A DNA stretch of 64,000 bases. It comes from Lasiosphaeris hirsuta (Eukaryota > Ascomycota > Sordariomycetes > Sordariales > Lasiosphaeriaceae). Shown piece after piece: positions 23,311 to 35,918 of the stretch (positions are counted from its first letter, which is position 1; each line of letters opens with the position of its first letter). Both the position numbers and the translations under genes were made by a program. The notes under the pieces are model-generated. The model saw only the letters and a program-made list of their open reading frames with translations. It was not told where the DNA came from and did not search any database. Location of the stretch: the NCBI GenBank assembly GCA_030549175.1, contig JAUKUA010000003.1, positions 1,984,001 to 2,048,000 of the forward strand, in the 5' to 3' direction.

Positions 23311-24525
23311 TTACATCTGGCTAGTAGCCCGTAAAACGCTTGACACGAGATAAAGACTCCCGGCAATAACTAGAGGTTTGTCCCCTGCGATTTTAGATGC
23401 CCATGTCAAGGCAGACTTGACGTCATCGCCTCCGTTATGCTGCGCGGTATGGCCGATGCCGTGGCGGCCTGCCACGCGCAGCAACTCGGCAGGCTCGGTA
23501 GCCTTAACCCAAGGCATCCCATCAACAGGGCCAAATCTCACGGCCGCGACCTGGTCACCGGGTTGGAGTAGAAGGCCAAAAATCCCATCCATGTCCTTGC
23601 CTTGAGTCGCAGCTAGAACCCATGTGATTGGCTGACCTCGCGAGCGGAAGTGCTTTTGGACGTACGCAGCCAAGACTTCGGCCGACTGCGTGTTGTGTGC
23701 GCCGTCAAGAAGAACCTCTTGTTGACGGCCGGTTATCTTGTGCATGTCGAATTTCTGTAGCCGGCCTGGCCACTCTAGCTGCCTGATCAGTGGAAGGAGG
23801 TCGCCCAGGGAGCGTTGGTCGTCGGGACGTGCTAGGCGTAGGGCCAAATGAGCACAAGCGAGATTCTGGATCTGGTGAGGCTCCAAGCCGGCCTCTGAAA
23901 AAGCGTCTGAGGCGCTTGGAATCGGTGGATAGTGCAACTCTGCGCCGACTTCTTTGGCATGGTCCTCGATTACTTTGAGTACGGATGGGTGGTTGCTGCC
24001 GTCGACGACACAGGGAACACCAGGACGCATGATACCAGCCTTTTGTAATGCGATCTCCTCGATCGTATCGCCCAAGAAGGACTGGTGGTCGAGTCCGATT
24101 TTCGCAATGACAGTGACTGTCTTGTGTTTCAGGACGTTGGTGGCGTCCAGCTTGCCGCCGAGACCGACTTCGATTACACCCACCTCAACCTTTAGCTTCT
24201 CAAAGATCTCGAACGCGGTTGCTGTAAGGAGCTCAAACTCGGTGGCGCCTAGCCGCTCTTCCGCATCTCTCTGCTCGATCTCGTTCTCAACACCACGAAA
24301 CATTGACTCTGAGACTGATTTCTCGTTGACGACGATGCAATCCCAGCGGTTGATGAGATGCGGTGATGTGAACCGCGCACTGTCAACGCCGCTGGCGTCG
24401 AGTATGGCGGAGAGATAGGCACATATTGAGCCTTTGCCATTTGTGCCTGCAACGTGGATGGCCTTCCACGTCTGTGGTGTGTGCTGGAGGAGGCGGCCGA
24501 TGCGCGTCAGGCCGAGGTCAATCAT
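23311..24525 (-). CDS. FOL3: Dihydrofolate synthetase
   Basis: Single exon, 404 residues from ATG 24525 (MIDLGLTRIGRLLQ); the open frame extends upstream without another ATG. The P-loop is HVAGTNGKGS. EVGLGGKLDATN and KIGLDHQSFLG are the Mur-ligase/FPGS family signatures for metal and substrate binding, and LLDGAHN begins the C-terminal domain. The short N-terminus and overall length fit Fol3, which joins glutamate to dihydropteroate in folate synthesis, better than folylpolyglutamate synthase, which is longer. Stop is at 23311, about 245 bases from the start of the DUF218-like gene on the same strand. Confidence 0.88.
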   Translation of the reverse strand: MIDLGLTRIGRLLQHTPQTWKAIHVAGTNGKGSICAYLSAILDASGVDSARFTSPHLINRWDCIVVNEKSVSESMFRGVENEIEQRDAEERLGATEFELLTATAFEIFEKLKVEVGVIEVGLGGKLDATNVLKHKTVTVIAKIGLDHQSFLGDTIEEIALQKAGIMRPGVPCVVDGSNHPSVLKVIEDHAKEVGAELHYPPIPSASDAFSEAGLEPHQIQNLACAHLALRLARPDDQRSLGDLLPLIRQLEWPGRLQKFDMHKITGRQQEVLLDGAHNTQSAEVLAAYVQKHFRSRGQPITWVLAATQGKDMDGIFGLLLQPGDQVAAVRFGPVDGMPWVKATEPAELLRVAGRHGIGHTAQHNGGDDVKSALTWASKIAGDKPLVIAGSLYLVSSVLRATSQM

Positions 24526-25771
24526 GGAAGTGACGAGAGCATAAGCAGCGCTATTACTGCCTTCATGCGGCACACTCCGTAGCCCAGATCGAGCGACGCT
24601 GAGAGACAAAGCGAGAAAACACTAGCAAGGGGTCTCTGTTGTTGTGTTGTTTTGACGTCGTTGGCGAGGTTGAGGTGAGTCACTCTGTTCATAGGGGAAT
24701 GATCGAGCACTTGCATCTCCCGCCAAGCCCCCACATCAGCCCTTTGGGGGCATGAAAGCCAGTTGAATTTTAGCGGCCGCTGTTGCTGGAGCAGATCGCG
24801 CAAGGGAGGGGCTCCCCGGATTGCTGGGAGGATGCATGTCTTCTTTGGCGCATTCGGGGGTATCAGACATGGCTGTTTAATGCATGTTTGTCTCTGATAG
24901 GCGACTAGTCTGCAGGCCTTGTCTGCGGCTCTTGGAAGCATGCAAGTATCCGGTGCGGGCAGCGCCACGCTAAAGCCCCGGTGGTTGCCCGGGGGTGGCA
25001 GGGGGTTGTTCGATGAGGCAGGGGCCTCCTGCGAAACTCGCGTTGGAGACGCCGCTCAAAAAGGTAATCGCCCATTTCGCCGCTCGCATCCTCCTTTCCC
25101 CCTTCAAATCATCCGCAACCCCACGACTTTTGCGCGAGGGTCCAGAATCGACGCTTTGGCGCAACCCCCCCAACATTGGATCCCATCGATTGACGAGCCG
25201 CGCATCGCTCCCATAGTTGCCCCACGGTCGACTATCACGCTCGCAGTCAATTTTACCCTCGTTTTGGGGCTAAGTTTTCGAGGTACGGCCTGAACGTTCG
25301 TCTCGCGCGCAGAACTGAGGAAGATGGGTCTTCGGTAAGATTCCCCGTTCCGCGAACCGTGTTTTTTTTTGGTCTGCGCAGTCGCCGCGCTTGTCCCACC
25401 AGCCATTTTCATCGTGCTCTCGCTGCATTTTGGTAGCCAAAGCCGTGTTCATATCGGCTTCCATCAGATTCGCTGTCGCATGTCGCATTGCACAAAATAC
25501 GGCCCCTTCTTCATTTTCAGACGATGTTAAGACTTTCGGCGCTAACTCGCCATGCGTTCCAATCAGATTGTACCAAGCGCCGGTCGAATCCGATATCCAA
25601 TCCAAACCTGCGGCTGAGAAGACGTCGGCGCAAGCGCGTTCTTCCATTAGACGGGCGCCGCGCTCTGCCTATGTTCGGGTCGACCACCCGACAGCACGCG
25701 ACCGTCGCCGTCGAATTCTTCATGCCACCTCCCGCACGTCACCGCCATCCGAGGTCCCCGCCGTTCCCTCC
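24526..25771. other. intergenic (divergent promoters)
   Basis: No supported gene. The last 380 bases stay open in frame with the next gene but contain no in-frame ATG. A small ATG at 25325 followed by a GTAAGA donor could be an upstream exon, but no phase-compatible acceptor was found. Confidence 0.4.
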
Positions 25772-26813
25772 ATGACTGCCGACATAATCCCCCCCTCGGT
25801 AGACATTCCTGACAATGGCCGCCGTGTTCTACATCACATGGCGAGTCGCCTGGGCGTACTCGATGACCGCGTTGTTGCCATGTTTGGCGAGCGGTGGGCT
25901 CACTTACACGCCGAATCCAATCCGAGTCCTTCGCGCGATGACGACGACAACGACCCGCTATCAGCGATGGCGGTCGAGCCTGAATTCTTCCCGCGCAGCC
26001 GAATGACAATGCATTCTGAGCCGTTTACCATGTCCAGCATGAGATCCACTCAGGCCCCAAATCATCCGGTATGAATACCTAGTGTCGGCTTGTCAAAGGT
26101 GTGGAACTAACTATTTATAGTCTCGTGCACCGTCCCGAAACCATACCCGCTGGCACAGGCTGGCAGACAACTTGCGGACGGATTCACCATCCTATTTGGA
26201 CGGAACGGGAAGCTCCAGTAACACCTATGCTGATGCTGACAGGGCGGCACATCGTCGTCGCCGCGAGCAGCGGTTGGCGGCTCTCGAGTCGACCCCACTT
26301 GTTGACTTCGATGGTCTAGGTGACCGTAATAGGAGCCTTAGTCCTGAAGGCGACAATGTCTGGGATACTCTTTTAAGCACCATTTCGCCTGACCCGCAGC
26401 CTCCTAGCGTCGGGTCATCGTTTGCATCTGCTTCCGCTTCAGCAGTCGCTTCGCAAGGCGCCGCGACCGGCTCGTCCCGGACTTCATTTACCGGCCCTGA
26501 TACGGCTGAGGAGTCTGCCTTTGACCCCCCTTGTGACTCGGGATGTGAAAATTCCGACACCGAGGGCGATGAGGACGATGACATGGAGCAAAACCCCCTG
26601 GCGCGCTTCCCAGGTTTGCGGGCGAGCCGGCGATCCTATGCGGATGTGACGCGCAGCAGCAGTACCGATGATCACCTCGAGATGCTGCCCGGAGGCATCG
26701 GCGGGATGCAGCGCATTGTGAGCAATCTTGCTCGACGGGAGGATATTCCAGACGAATGGTGGGCTGAGGCTGGGCTCAGCCGGACTCTTTCTCGGGAAGC
26801 GTCTTCGAACTAG
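25772..26813 (+). CDS. Conserved-looking hypothetical acidic protein
   Basis: Exons 25772-26068 and 26121-26813 (329 residues). The 52-nt intron (GTATGA, GAACTAACTAT branch, TTATAG) joins NHP to SRAPSRNHTRW. Not recognised. Near the N-terminus, NGRRVLHHMASRLGVLDD looks like a structured helix. A Ser/Ala-rich middle, a strongly acidic cluster (EGDEDDDMEQN) and a C-terminal block MQRIVSNLARREDIPDEWW follow; the last looks like a conserved short helix. No membrane segment or catalytic motif. The start is the first in-frame ATG, but the frame is open further upstream, so a missed 5' exon is possible. Confidence 0.72.
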
Positions 26814-28558
26814 GGATTTGGCTTTAGCGTTTTTATTCTTTTTTTCTTTCTCTTTGGTTATGGGTTCTGGCGAAACGGCGCTTTGGGGAAAAGCATGCGA
26901 GGAGTGATCGACGTTGCTTTACGTTTGTGATTCAGCTCGGCAGACTTGTTTGGGTTGGGCTTTTGGATTATGATTGGCTATACCTCATCTCGAAGCTGGC
27001 AGGCTGGGTTATGAAAAGATTGCAGGCTTTCATGGGATGGGTAAACCGATGTCTCTTTGTCGACAAGAGGTGGAATGTCAGGCAAGGTGGGAATGAACGA
27101 TTCCCACAGGATGGCATTTGTATGATAGTTTGTACTTTATAGTCGGATATGAAGACAGGACCTGGCAGAGCAGAGGCTCATGCCAGCCCGTGCCGAACGG
27201 TTGCGGCCAAGTTTATTGGCAACTCTTATTATACCGAAAGTAACGATGCCCCTGTGATTTGGATATAAATGTAATTACATCATGTTGAAGAAGTCAATAT
27301 CACGTTGTCGAAACTGCTGTTCTCACAGCCGTGGTGATCTATTCTATCAATAGTTTGCGCGTTGGTGATGGTTCCAGGGAGAGACGGTGGTTACGAGGTG
27401 CCATTTGGAGACATCCTCGATGTTTCGCATCCCCTCACCAAGCCACAAGACTACCTTGCCTTCCCTGCTTCCCAGACCGCTCGCGGCTCCCTGCCACCCT
27501 GCGTGCCCTGGATCCAGGATCAGGGTCGCACCCGAATGAGACGCATTAGTGCGGTGGGAGGCCCTGGGAGTCGTCGCTAAGTCACCCAGTGACAGCTCCG
27601 CTCCTAGTCCTCCAGCTGAGTTCAAGCCATCAGCTTGGAAGGGCTTCATTGTTCGCGTCGAAGGCTTACTACTTACTATTGAGCAAAATAAAAACCTTGG
27701 GAGGAGTCGAATGCATTTGAAGACACGACCTGCCGTGCCAATCTCAGGGTAGGATGAAGGCAAAGAGGTCAGAGAGCAGCCGGACAGCCGGGAATTGTGG
27801 TTCGTGTTCTGTCCTTCCCGAAGAAGCAGCTAGGCGAGCTCAGGCAAGGTGCAGGGCAATTAACAGCGTCCTGAATGGGTCCAAGCCCGCCTAAAAAAGG
27901 CGCGTCGATGTGGCACGACACGCCTGTGGCCTCCCACTCAGCAGGCACGTTCCAGCGCGGGCTCATGGTAAAATCAGCGGAGCAAGAAGCGAGAAGCGAT
28001 GGAAGCGTGAAGCGCGAAAGCGTGAGGCGCGAAGCGTGCATCCGGCAGCGTGCTGCAGCAACAGCATCTGCATCCACAATACCGCAATATACCCAACCTG
28101 GGCCTTAGTTCCAGCTTTTGCTGCCAGACTTTTGACTGCCTCCCTCGCCATTCTCGCCATTCTCTCTATACCCCGCGGTACGGGATCGCGACGTGAAACA
28201 AGCTCCGCCCTTGGGTCTGTTTTTTTTTTTTTCTTCGTCGTCCCCTCCCAGTGGTGTCCATTCTACCCCCTCTGTGTCTAGTGACGAACCCCGCGAACTT
28301 TGGGCGGAGGGCAATCTGGTGAAACAAGAACTGTCTATTTTGTTTGTCTTGTTCCACACTCAACATCTAGCCCAATCTTCCTCGCACCTCTTGGCCAGCA
28401 TTCCTTCCCCAAGGCCGCCATTTTCAACTGCAACTGCACACCGCCGCCTCGCTCGCCTGGGTCACACTGACGAACAATCCGCTTCGCCTCTCCACGAGCT
28501 ATCAGTTCGAGACGCGACAGGTGGACAGCTCTTTCGGACAAGAGCGTAGACCAGGGGA
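26814..28558. other. intergenic
   Basis: About 1.7 kb without a supported gene. It includes a run of imperfect GAAGCG repeats near 27980-28040 and a T-run at about 28220. The 3' part is probably the SepH promoter. Confidence 0.45.
27980..28040. repeat. imperfect GAAGCG-type short tandem repeats
   Basis: GAAGC/GAAGCG recurs with 8-11-base spacing across about 60 bases, consistent with a decayed minisatellite. No coding role seen. Confidence 0.5.
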
Positions 28559-28780
28559 ATGACAAGCACACTGCCGCACCGACGCCCGCCCTCGCCCTCG
28601 CCCTCGTTCCTGGCCAACTCACGACCACCACCGTCTCCCCGTACTGGTCGGGACGCCGAGCTTCAATCAGACACCACAACACCGGCTCCAGCAGCTCCGC
28701 AGATACTGGCGGTGGAGGATTGCAGGCTGGGACTTGCTCCCTCCCCAAGCCGGGCAGACGCAGGCGGCTGCTGTCTATAG
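28559..28780 (+). other. upstream open frame in phase with SepH
   Basis: A 73-codon ATG-initiated frame (MTSTLPHRRPPSPSPSFL start) ends at TAG 28778-28780, 21 bases before the SepH ATG and in the same phase. It is Pro/Ser-rich. It could be a translated uORF, or an N-terminal SepH exon if an intron removes the stop, for example a weak phase-0 donor GTGGAG near 28712 with the GACAG acceptor at 28801. Confidence 0.35.
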
Positions 28781-28801
28781 GCGGTACACGGACCTAGACA
28801 G

Positions 28802-31800
28802 ATGGCACCGAACCCGCAAGGGACCGGGGGCTCGGGCTCTGCAGTAGAGCGGCCGTACCATGGCGCCAACGGCAAGGCGGTCGTGGCGGCCAAGATGCCC
28901 GGGACACCACGCCGAGAGACGGGCCATGGCCTCGCGCGGGAGAAGGCCGTGCAGGACCCGGGACTGAAGGACTACGTATGTCTCACTTCCTTCTCCCCCT
29001 CCTTCTCTCGGGTAACCCCCATACCCCCATCATCCCCTAGCCGCATTGAACCAAACACGTACCACCTCCTTCGTCCTTCCTACCCCAGGCTTGGTATTTG
29101 GCTGGTCCAGCTCAAGCCGCCGCTCGCGTGGTTGGTACATGCACGGCCCATCCCTACAAATATATGCTTTGAACCTACATGACATGCGCCTGCTTGATAC
29201 GCCGAATGGCTTGGCATCCCGATTTTCTTTGTTCCGGAGCAATGGCCCAGCCCGTTGGCTCGCCATCTGTGGGGAGCCAGTGCCGGCTCGCCCGATCTGT
29301 GTGAGACATGGCTGACTTTGTGACCCGTATGGGTTCTTCTAGCGACTCGGCGACTGTATTGGAAAGGGTGCCTTTGGCACTGTCTACAAGGCCTTCAATT
29401 GGGGGACGGGCGAGGCCGTGGCTGTGAAACAGATCAAGCTGGTCGATGTTCCCAAAAGCGAATTGCGTATGATCGAGGTGAGTGAGAACGGGTCGGAGAG
29501 GGTTGGCTGGGACATCAGGCGCTAACTGAAGTGTAGGCCGAGATTGATCTTCTCAAGAACCTTCATGTAAGTTTACGGGGGTTAAGTATCTCTTCGGGGA
29601 AGCTCTAACGCGACTTCAGCATGACAATATTGTCAAGTACATCGGCTTTGTCAAGTCGGTAGATTGTCTGAACATCATCCTTGAGTCTGTCTCCCCCCCC
29701 CCCCACCCCAATCCACCCAATCCCTCGGGTGCAGAGGCTGACTATTCACTCATAGATATTGCGAGAATGGCTCACTGCATTCAATATGTAAGGCTTACGG
29801 CAAGTTCCCCGAGAACCTTGTTGGTGTGTATATGACCCAGGTTCTCCAAGGCCTGCAGTATCTACACGACCAGGGCGTCATTCACAGGGATATCAAGGGT
29901 GCCAATATCCTGACGACCAAGGATGGCACGGTGAAGCTTGCGGATTTTGGCGTGTCAACCAGCACTCTTGCCGGCCCGGACAAGGAAGCCCAAGTAGTAG
30001 GGACGCCGTATTGGATGGCTCCTGAGATCATCCAGCTCTCCGGCGCTACGTCATCCTCCGACATCTGGAGTGTCGGATGCACTGTGATAGAGCTGCTCCA
30101 GGGTAAGCCGCCATATCATAACCTGGCGGCAATGCCTGCTCTCTTTGCGATAGTCAACGATGACCACCCCCCACTCCCAGAAGGAGTTTCTCCGGTTTGT
30201 CATCCCCCTTTTGCAGGGTGAGGTGACTTGGGTACTGATTATCCGCATAGGCCGCTCGTGACTTTCTTATGCAGTGTTTCCAGAAGGATCCCAACCTTCG
30301 CGTATCAGCGAGGAAGCTGCTGCGGCATGCTTGGATCACCGGCTGCCGGAGGAGCGATGCACCCGTCTCTAAGGTGCCAGCGAATTTTAGTCAAGCAGTT
30401 GAGGAGGTAAAACAGTGGAACAAGGCGCTCAAGTCATCGGAAAATAACCTCCGGGCATCTACCGGCTCGGATAGCAGTGGTCCGCCAGCACAAGCATATC
30501 ACGGGAACCGCCACAACCCCTCAGAGGGCCACCGCTCAAATCTCACACCCGCGAAGGGTCCTCTAGTTCTCGCCAAGCCAAGGCCTACTGCAGATGCATT
30601 CAGGTCTCCCGAGCTTGCTGGTAAGGTGTATATCTTTGTTGCTTTGAAGTATTGTTACTGACTTTACAAGACGACGATAACTGGGATAATGACTTCGCGA
30701 CGACCATTTCACCGGGCGCGTTACACCTGCCCCATATCAAGGGGCAGGATAACTTCGGTGGTTTATTATCAGGTGATCGGCTCAAGGCATTTGCATCCAT
30801 TGATGCTTCGAGGGATGAATCAGAGAACTGGGACGAGAATTTTGAGGGCGAACTCCTCACCATTAAGGGCCCGCGGCATTGGTCTGAAATAGATCCCCAG
30901 GAGCAGACGATCCGCCTTCTGCCCAGGAAAGCAGAAAAGTTGATTGAGCCAAAACCGACGCAGGGTCACAGACGGCAGAAGAGCAAGGCAACGTCGTCGG
31001 ACGCTCCCCAACAACCCAAATCCCCCGTCAAGTCGCAGTTTGGAGCGAAATTCGAGCTCCCCCCGCGTCCGGACGTTCTCTATCGCGAACAATCTGTTGA
31101 GGACTATTCGGACTTGTTTGCTGATAACGACAGCGTTTTCAGTCATAGGTTGAGTCTCGCTAGCAAGGTAAGGCGGGCTGTTTCGGGTTCATGCATGTCG
31201 GTGTTGATGGTATTTTCGCAGGACGCACCCCAACTATTCCACCCCTCTGATCTTACCAGTTTACCTCGGTCTACACAATCGCCAGTTGTAGGAAGTATAC
31301 GAAGGCAGACAATGTCGCGGCCCCCTGTTATCGATGAGCAGCCTGTGAGGAGGTCAAGGTCGACGGTCGAGATCACAAAGTTCGCCGAGGATGAAGGCGA
31401 TGAGGACTTTTCTGATATTTTCGGAACTGGAGACGCCTTTGCCGAGTCGGAGGAGAGCGACCGCGGATCTGAGGACGGCCAACAATTGATGTTGCTTTCA
31501 AAACTTTCAAATAACTCGTGGCTAGGGGATGACGAAGACGAGGATGATCCGTTTGCCATGTTTGATCCTGGATGGGACGAAATGGACCTCGAGGCCAATA
31601 TTGCAAGGGACAGACATGCAAGGTTGGCCGAGAAGGTGGAGGAGCTTGTAAGATCGATGAAGACAACTGAGGGGGAGGATACATTGTCAGATTTGGCGGA
31701 GGATTTGGTAAGTCTTTTCTCTTTTGACCGACAACGAGAGGGCCCGGCTAATCAGGGGTGTGCAGCTTGCACTTTTATGGGAAAACAACGATGTCAAGGA

Positions 31801-34185
31801 TCTGATCATCAGCGCCCACGGGTTGTTGCCGATCCTTGAGATTCTCGAGCCATGCACCGTGAAGAGCCGGCAGCATATGATTTTGCAGCTGCTCAAGATC
31901 GTCAATGCGGTAAGCTTGCTTAGTAGCCCTTTTGTTTTTTTGGTGGGAAAGGAGATGCTAATATGATCAAGATTATCCTGGACGATGTTGAGCTGCAAGA
32001 AAACTTGTGCTTTGTTGGCGGTATTCCGATTATCACCAAGTTTGCAGCTCGTCAGTACTCTAACGAGATCCGCCTCGAGGCTGCTGCGTTTGTACGGCAG
32101 ATGTATCAAACCTCTACATTGACACTTCAGATGTTTGTGAGCGCGGGTGGCCTCAATGTCCTGGTGGAATTCCTGGACGAGGACTATGACAGCTCGCAAA
32201 GCCTAGTTCTGATTGGTGTCAATGGCATTTGGAATGTCTTTGAGCTGCAGGTGAGAACAATTGACCGGATAGTGATGCAGGGCTTGGATCTGACATTTTC
32301 TAGGGGCCAACGCCGAAGAATGACTTCTGCCGCATCTTCTCGCGCAGTAAGATTCTTGATCCTCTGGCTGCCGTTTTACACAAGGTATTAGATGAGGACG
32401 ACAAGGACGACTTGTCTGAGCTGGTTGAGGGCCGCATTGTCAATATCTTTTACCTCTTCTCACAAGCGGAGAATTATGTGAAGGAGGTGGTCGCCGATCG
32501 GCAGGTTCTTAAAAGTGAGTTTGTCTCATCCCCCTTCTGGGAAACGTACTAACAATACGACAGCCGTTTTGAAGGACCTCGAGCGCATGACACCGTCCCA
32601 TCAGATCACCATGCTCAAGTTCATCAAAAACTTATCCATGCTATCAACCACACTTGAGGCACTGCATTCTGCCGACGCGATTGACTTTCTGATTGATGTC
32701 CTCAGCCACTCAGTAAAAAGGGGGCAGAGGCACTTTCGAGAAATTTCAAACCAGGTGCTCAACACTATGTTCAACCTATGCCGACTCAGCAAAGAGCGCC
32801 AAGAGTACGCTGCCAGCAACGGTATCATTCCACTCCTTTTGAAAATTCTGAAGACCGACCGCCCGCCAAAAGAGTTTGTTCTTCCTATCCTCTGCGACAT
32901 GGCACATTCGGGTAGCAAAGGCAGGAGATACCTGTGGCAAAACAACGGCCTAGACTTTTATGTCTCCCTGCTAGCGGACCAGTATTGGCAAGTTACTGCG
33001 CTTGACGCTATCTTTGTCTGGCTCCAAGAAGAAACGGCGAAGGTTGAGAGTCACCTACTCGACGGAAACTTTACCACAGCTATCACTTTCTGCTTCAACA
33101 CCACCAAAGCAAACGCCTTTGATCCAAACCTCCTCGAGCCCTTGCTCAAGGTTCTCCGGCTAAGCCCGGCAGTGGCGGCGTCTCTCGCGAAAGCAGAGAT
33201 GTATTCCGGTATTGCCCAGAAACTGAATCACAAAAAGGCCGTCGTACGGCTCAATCTCTTACGTCTTGTGCGTAATATTATGGATGGCTGCGAGGCCAAC
33301 AACTCGCCCCTGGCGACCATCGGCACATCGAGCACAGGCCGCCAACTGCGCGTTCTGTTTGACGACATCCAGACACTGGCGGATAAGGACTCGGCAGTCT
33401 TGGTACGCAATTTGGCCTCGGAACTTGTCCGGAGCCACATAGACATAGACATGCAACATGATGCCATGGCACTAAGTGCACTCGGGCTAGGCCAGGGAAC
33501 TACGGGGATTTCTAATGCCGGGTCTGGTCCACGCTCCCGGTCCGGTCCCCGACGTACGACAAGCTACACTCCTCCAGGACTGCACTCGAGCATGTCGATG
33601 CCGCCAACCCCTACGCACGGCCATCGCTCAACACAGTCATCTGCCTTTATTGAAGTCGCAGCAACTCCAAAACGCTCGGCTGTCGCCCTCGCCCATGAGC
33701 GCGACGCAGCCCTCTACCAACCGCGTAGCCGGGACGGCATAGGCGCAACAAGTATCCCGCGCCGCGTCAGTGGCGAGACAGCACCTTCTTCGCTAGGCTC
33801 CACCAGCGGCAGTGGCGGTGTAAAGAGCAGGCTGCCCCGCACGTCAACGCAATACTCGCGGCCGAGCCTGTCAACGGCAACCTCAGCGCCGATGGGTATA
33901 GCGGCTGCTGCCGCTGCCGCTGCTGGGCAGTTAGGGAGGAGTGATAGCTCAATGAGCAATAAGGAGAACCATGGGAGGATACGGTCTGGCTCGTCGGTTA
34001 CGGGCGGGTCGGGATCAGGTTTAGGGTATGCGGTTTCGCCGACCACGGGCGGGTATTCAAGTGGGCAGGGCCAAAGCCAGGGCCAGGGAGGTGTGGCCGG
34101 TTTTGCGAGTAGAGAAACGTCAGTTACTAGTGGGAGTGCTAAGAGAAGGACTCGGGCGCCGAGCTCGGACTTGAGGTGGTCTTAG
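28802..34185 (+). CDS. sepH: SepH/Cdc7-type septation initiation network kinase
   Basis: Twelve exons: 28802-28975, 29343-29477, 29537-29566, 29620-29684, 29756-30194, 30251-30620, 30671-31167, 31222-31707, 31766-31909, 31972-32250, 32304-32514, 32564-34185 (1483 residues). The kinase domain starts near residue 59: GKGAFG, Lys87, HRD Asp180, DFG Asp198 and APE Glu225 are intact, and [19 protein letters not shown] matches the SepH/Cdc7 class. A long acidic linker and an armadillo-like helical region follow, then a Ser/Gly-rich tail. These kinases relay the SIN signal from the spindle pole body for septation. The 54-nt intron 7 is in frame and stop-free. Two introns (30621-30670, 31910-31971) end in AAG; intron 4 has a weak GTCTGT donor. 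The stop at 34183-34185 is followed by 150 open codons. Confidence 0.92.
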
Positions 34186-34638
34186 AAGGACAAGCCTTCT
34201 AGTTCAGGGTCGGGGCCTGGTAATTCTGGTTCACGATCAAAAACGACCGGTACTTCAGGCTCAGGCTCGGGGTTTGCCTTATTTGGCTCTGGCTCTGGCT
34301 CTGGCTCCGGTTCTGGTCCCAATTTGCTCGTTCCTGGTTCTACCTTGCTCGTTCCTAGTATCCCCACAGGCTCGCTAAGCCCCAACAACGCAGATAGGTC
34401 CAGGCCAGGGTCTAGGCTAAACGGCGTGCTGCCTGAGAATGGTTCCCCGCTGGGTTCACGCTCGGGTTCATCGCAGCGGCCTACGGGCTTGACCGGTGGG
34501 AAGAGTGCAAAGGCGGGAAAGAGTAATGATAGCTATGGCGGTGGCCCCAGTGGAGGCGGAAATACAGGTGGAACTAGCCCCAGCAACCGAAGGGTTGGGC
34601 TACGCCATCCCAAGGGTGGAAGGAAGGTAGAGGAATGA
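34186..34638 (+). other. in-frame open extension after the SepH stop
   Basis: In exact phase with the last SepH exon, 150 sense codons follow the TAG before the next stop at 34636-34638. The encoded peptide continues the Gly/Ser bias of the SepH tail, with a GSGSGSGSG run, and ends GLRHPKGGRKVEE. An alternative splice could skip the stop: donor GTATGC at 34026 and acceptor CTTCTAG at about 34202 are phase-compatible. Confidence 0.5.
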
Positions 34639-35918
34639 AGGCAAGTCACAATGAGCGACGAAGGTGGCACGCTGGGATGGAACTGGGAATGGAAAACGGG
34701 GAATGGGGAATGGGAAACAGGAAGTAAAAATGGGTGGGGAAAACTACTTGCGCCTTGGTCTGCACTACGTTCGGGGTTTTCTTTCTTTGCTTTTCATACC
34801 AGTGTTCAAGTGTGTGTGTGCCTGCATTTGCATATGGATGGAGTTTGAACCAGGGTAGCGTATATCTGGTCTCGTTTTTATTCATGCTTGGCAGAGGGGA
34901 TGTGAAAATGAGAAGGGGAAAGAGTAGGAGAGGAATAAATATAAAGAAGGTCGGTCAATCAACGTTTGCATAGAGCAGAAATGGGGGCTTTGGAGGATCG
35001 GAGGTGTTTCGGAGGAGAGCACAGCGTACATGGAGATTACTATTACTTTATCGACTGCTACCTACTTGGACTTGCTACTAGTTAGCTGGGTTTTACAGGC
35101 GGCTTCGACAGTCCCTCAATGCTGAATACCTGGTAGAGACAAAGCCAGGGGTGTGCCAATTCTCTGTTTTTTTTGTGACGGCATGATGCTTTTTGATATG
35201 GCTCCGACCATGGAGCTGTTGCGGCGTCAGTGTGATATATACTAGTCTCCTGGCCATGGATGATACATACGGCCATAGGTACTGGAAAACTTGAGATCTC
35301 GTCCGTTCTCCCATAGATAAACTAATGATCGCCAGACTAGTAGCTGGGTCGCTGATGACTAGCGAATCCCTGGTGTTGTATGTTCTCTCTCCATTTTTAT
35401 TATATTCAATCTTTATAATCTTTCATTCCTTGGTCCCCCGTCTAAGAAGGGTGAATGGCGACTTGTGCCTACACACCCTACTCATGTTTCTCGTTCGTGA
35501 AAGTACCCCTCGTGGGTAAAAATTGATAGGTTGAAGAAATGTGGTTTATCGAACACCAACTCCTCTTAGCATTGAGCTCAGATCTGGCCCAAAGCTCTTT
35601 TTGAACATTGAAGCCGTCTTCATGTTGTCTGCAGTGTTAGTGCTTCACATGCCCCTCGATCTTAGGGCTGTGCAAGCGCTAGGATGTTATGACAGGCAGC
35701 CGAATGAGCGGTCGTCGTCAGCAGCCTCGCTTTAGTGCGACCAATATGCATGTATCAAGAACATGCACGTCATCTTCAGGCCACCTCGACCAACTCATTG
35801 ACACTAGACAGTCATTGCTCCCATCGCCCTGTTCCATACCGAATCCAGCTCCTCGGGCCGAGCATCTATCTGGGGCAATACACAGACACGTTTTGGTTCT
35901 TCTTGTGGTTTTGCTGTC
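34639..35918. other. intergenic
   Basis: No gene recognised. The segment 34660-34730 is a run of GGGAATGGGAAA-like purine repeats; the rest is AT-richer flank and the promoter of the next gene. Confidence 0.5.

Noticed and set aside
24526..24609. Extended N-terminus for Fol3 to 24609.
   Set aside because: It would begin at TTG; the first ATG (24525) gives the usual MIDLGLTRI N-terminus.
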